A program made the position numbers and the translations under genes. Under the pieces are notes generated by a model. The model did no database searches. It worked only from the letters and a program-made list of their open reading frames with translations, and was not told the origin of the DNA. From positions 60,524-124,523 of the forward strand of contig CAIJPS010000033.1 in NCBI GenBank assembly GCA_903822595.1: 64,000 nucleotides of DNA, read 5' to 3'. Below are positions 63,958-64,000 of the stretch, piece after piece. The DNA comes from an uncultured Chlorobiaceae bacterium. Its GTDB lineage: Bacteria; Bacteroidota; Chlorobiia; Chlorobiales; Chlorobiaceae. Position 1 is the first letter of the stretch, and every line of letters begins with the position of its first letter.

Positions 63958-64000
63958 TGGCGGAAAAATTGATGTGCGTTTCGAAAACAAAAAGAAGATA

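Overview
The window reads as chromosomal DNA of a green sulfur bacterium (Chlorobiaceae, Chlorobium/Pelodictyon type). The strongest markers are a 75-residue chlorosome envelope protein CsmB (16469-16696), a CCG-type succinate/fumarate oxidoreductase such as these bacteria use in the reductive TCA cycle, a HemE whose start and N-terminus I recall as typical of Chlorobium, and a protein ending in a PCP_red domain (the C-terminal domain of light-independent protochlorophyllide reductase BchB). Base composition looks moderate (near 50% G+C by eye). I saw no rRNA, tRNA or CRISPR array.

Layout. 1-7 kb (minus strand): a truncated acyltransferase at the edge, hemE, sdhC-sdhB-sdhA and a CBS-pair protein. 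6.3-12.5 kb: one minus-strand operon led by a CsoR/CstR-family repressor with its own operator, then a TolC-like channel, a strikingly short membrane-fusion lipoprotein, an RND pump, a PII-like small protein and a metallo-beta-lactamase-fold hydrolase. 12.6-16.7 kb: a photosynthesis-flavoured island with a START-like protein, two paralogous 'SPxGxP' small membrane proteins, a CsmB-related protein, a flavodoxin-PCP_red fusion and csmB. 16.8-21.4 kb (plus): amgK-murU-namZ-symporter, which together make a MurNAc salvage cassette. 21.5-29 kb: a multi-PAS/GAF hybrid histidine kinase with a response regulator, an NAD(P)-binding protein, a pentapeptide-repeat protein and two small proteins. 29-33.5 kb: TerC, Kup and a tandem RlpA pair.

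33.6-46 kb is the most redox-rich part. On the minus strand lie dsbD, apbE, a tandem-repeat RTX adhesin, a DUF3570 outer-membrane protein, a DUF4266 lipoprotein, a TlpA-like thioredoxin and a fused monoheme cytochrome-porin resembling the iron oxidase Cyc2. Divergent from these are ResB and CcsA, which attach heme to c-type cytochromes. DsbD and the thioredoxin can supply reductant, ResB/CcsA can mature the cytochrome, and ApbE may flavinylate the DUF3570 protein, which carries a D-x-x-T-G-A-S motif. This suggests an envelope electron-transfer locus.

46-57.5 kb is housekeeping: a FISUMP protein, mnmE, mazG, an esterase, the GlgE alpha-glucan pathway (TreS-maltokinase fusion plus GlgE), prfB with its programmed frameshift, and a metallophosphoesterase. 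57.5-64 kb is accessory: a serralysin-like RTX protease, a secreted nuclease, a secreted Ada-like zinc-site protein, a two-gene unit of unknown role (membrane protein plus HExxH protein) with a nearby duplicated remnant of its 3' end, and a DUF2461 protein.
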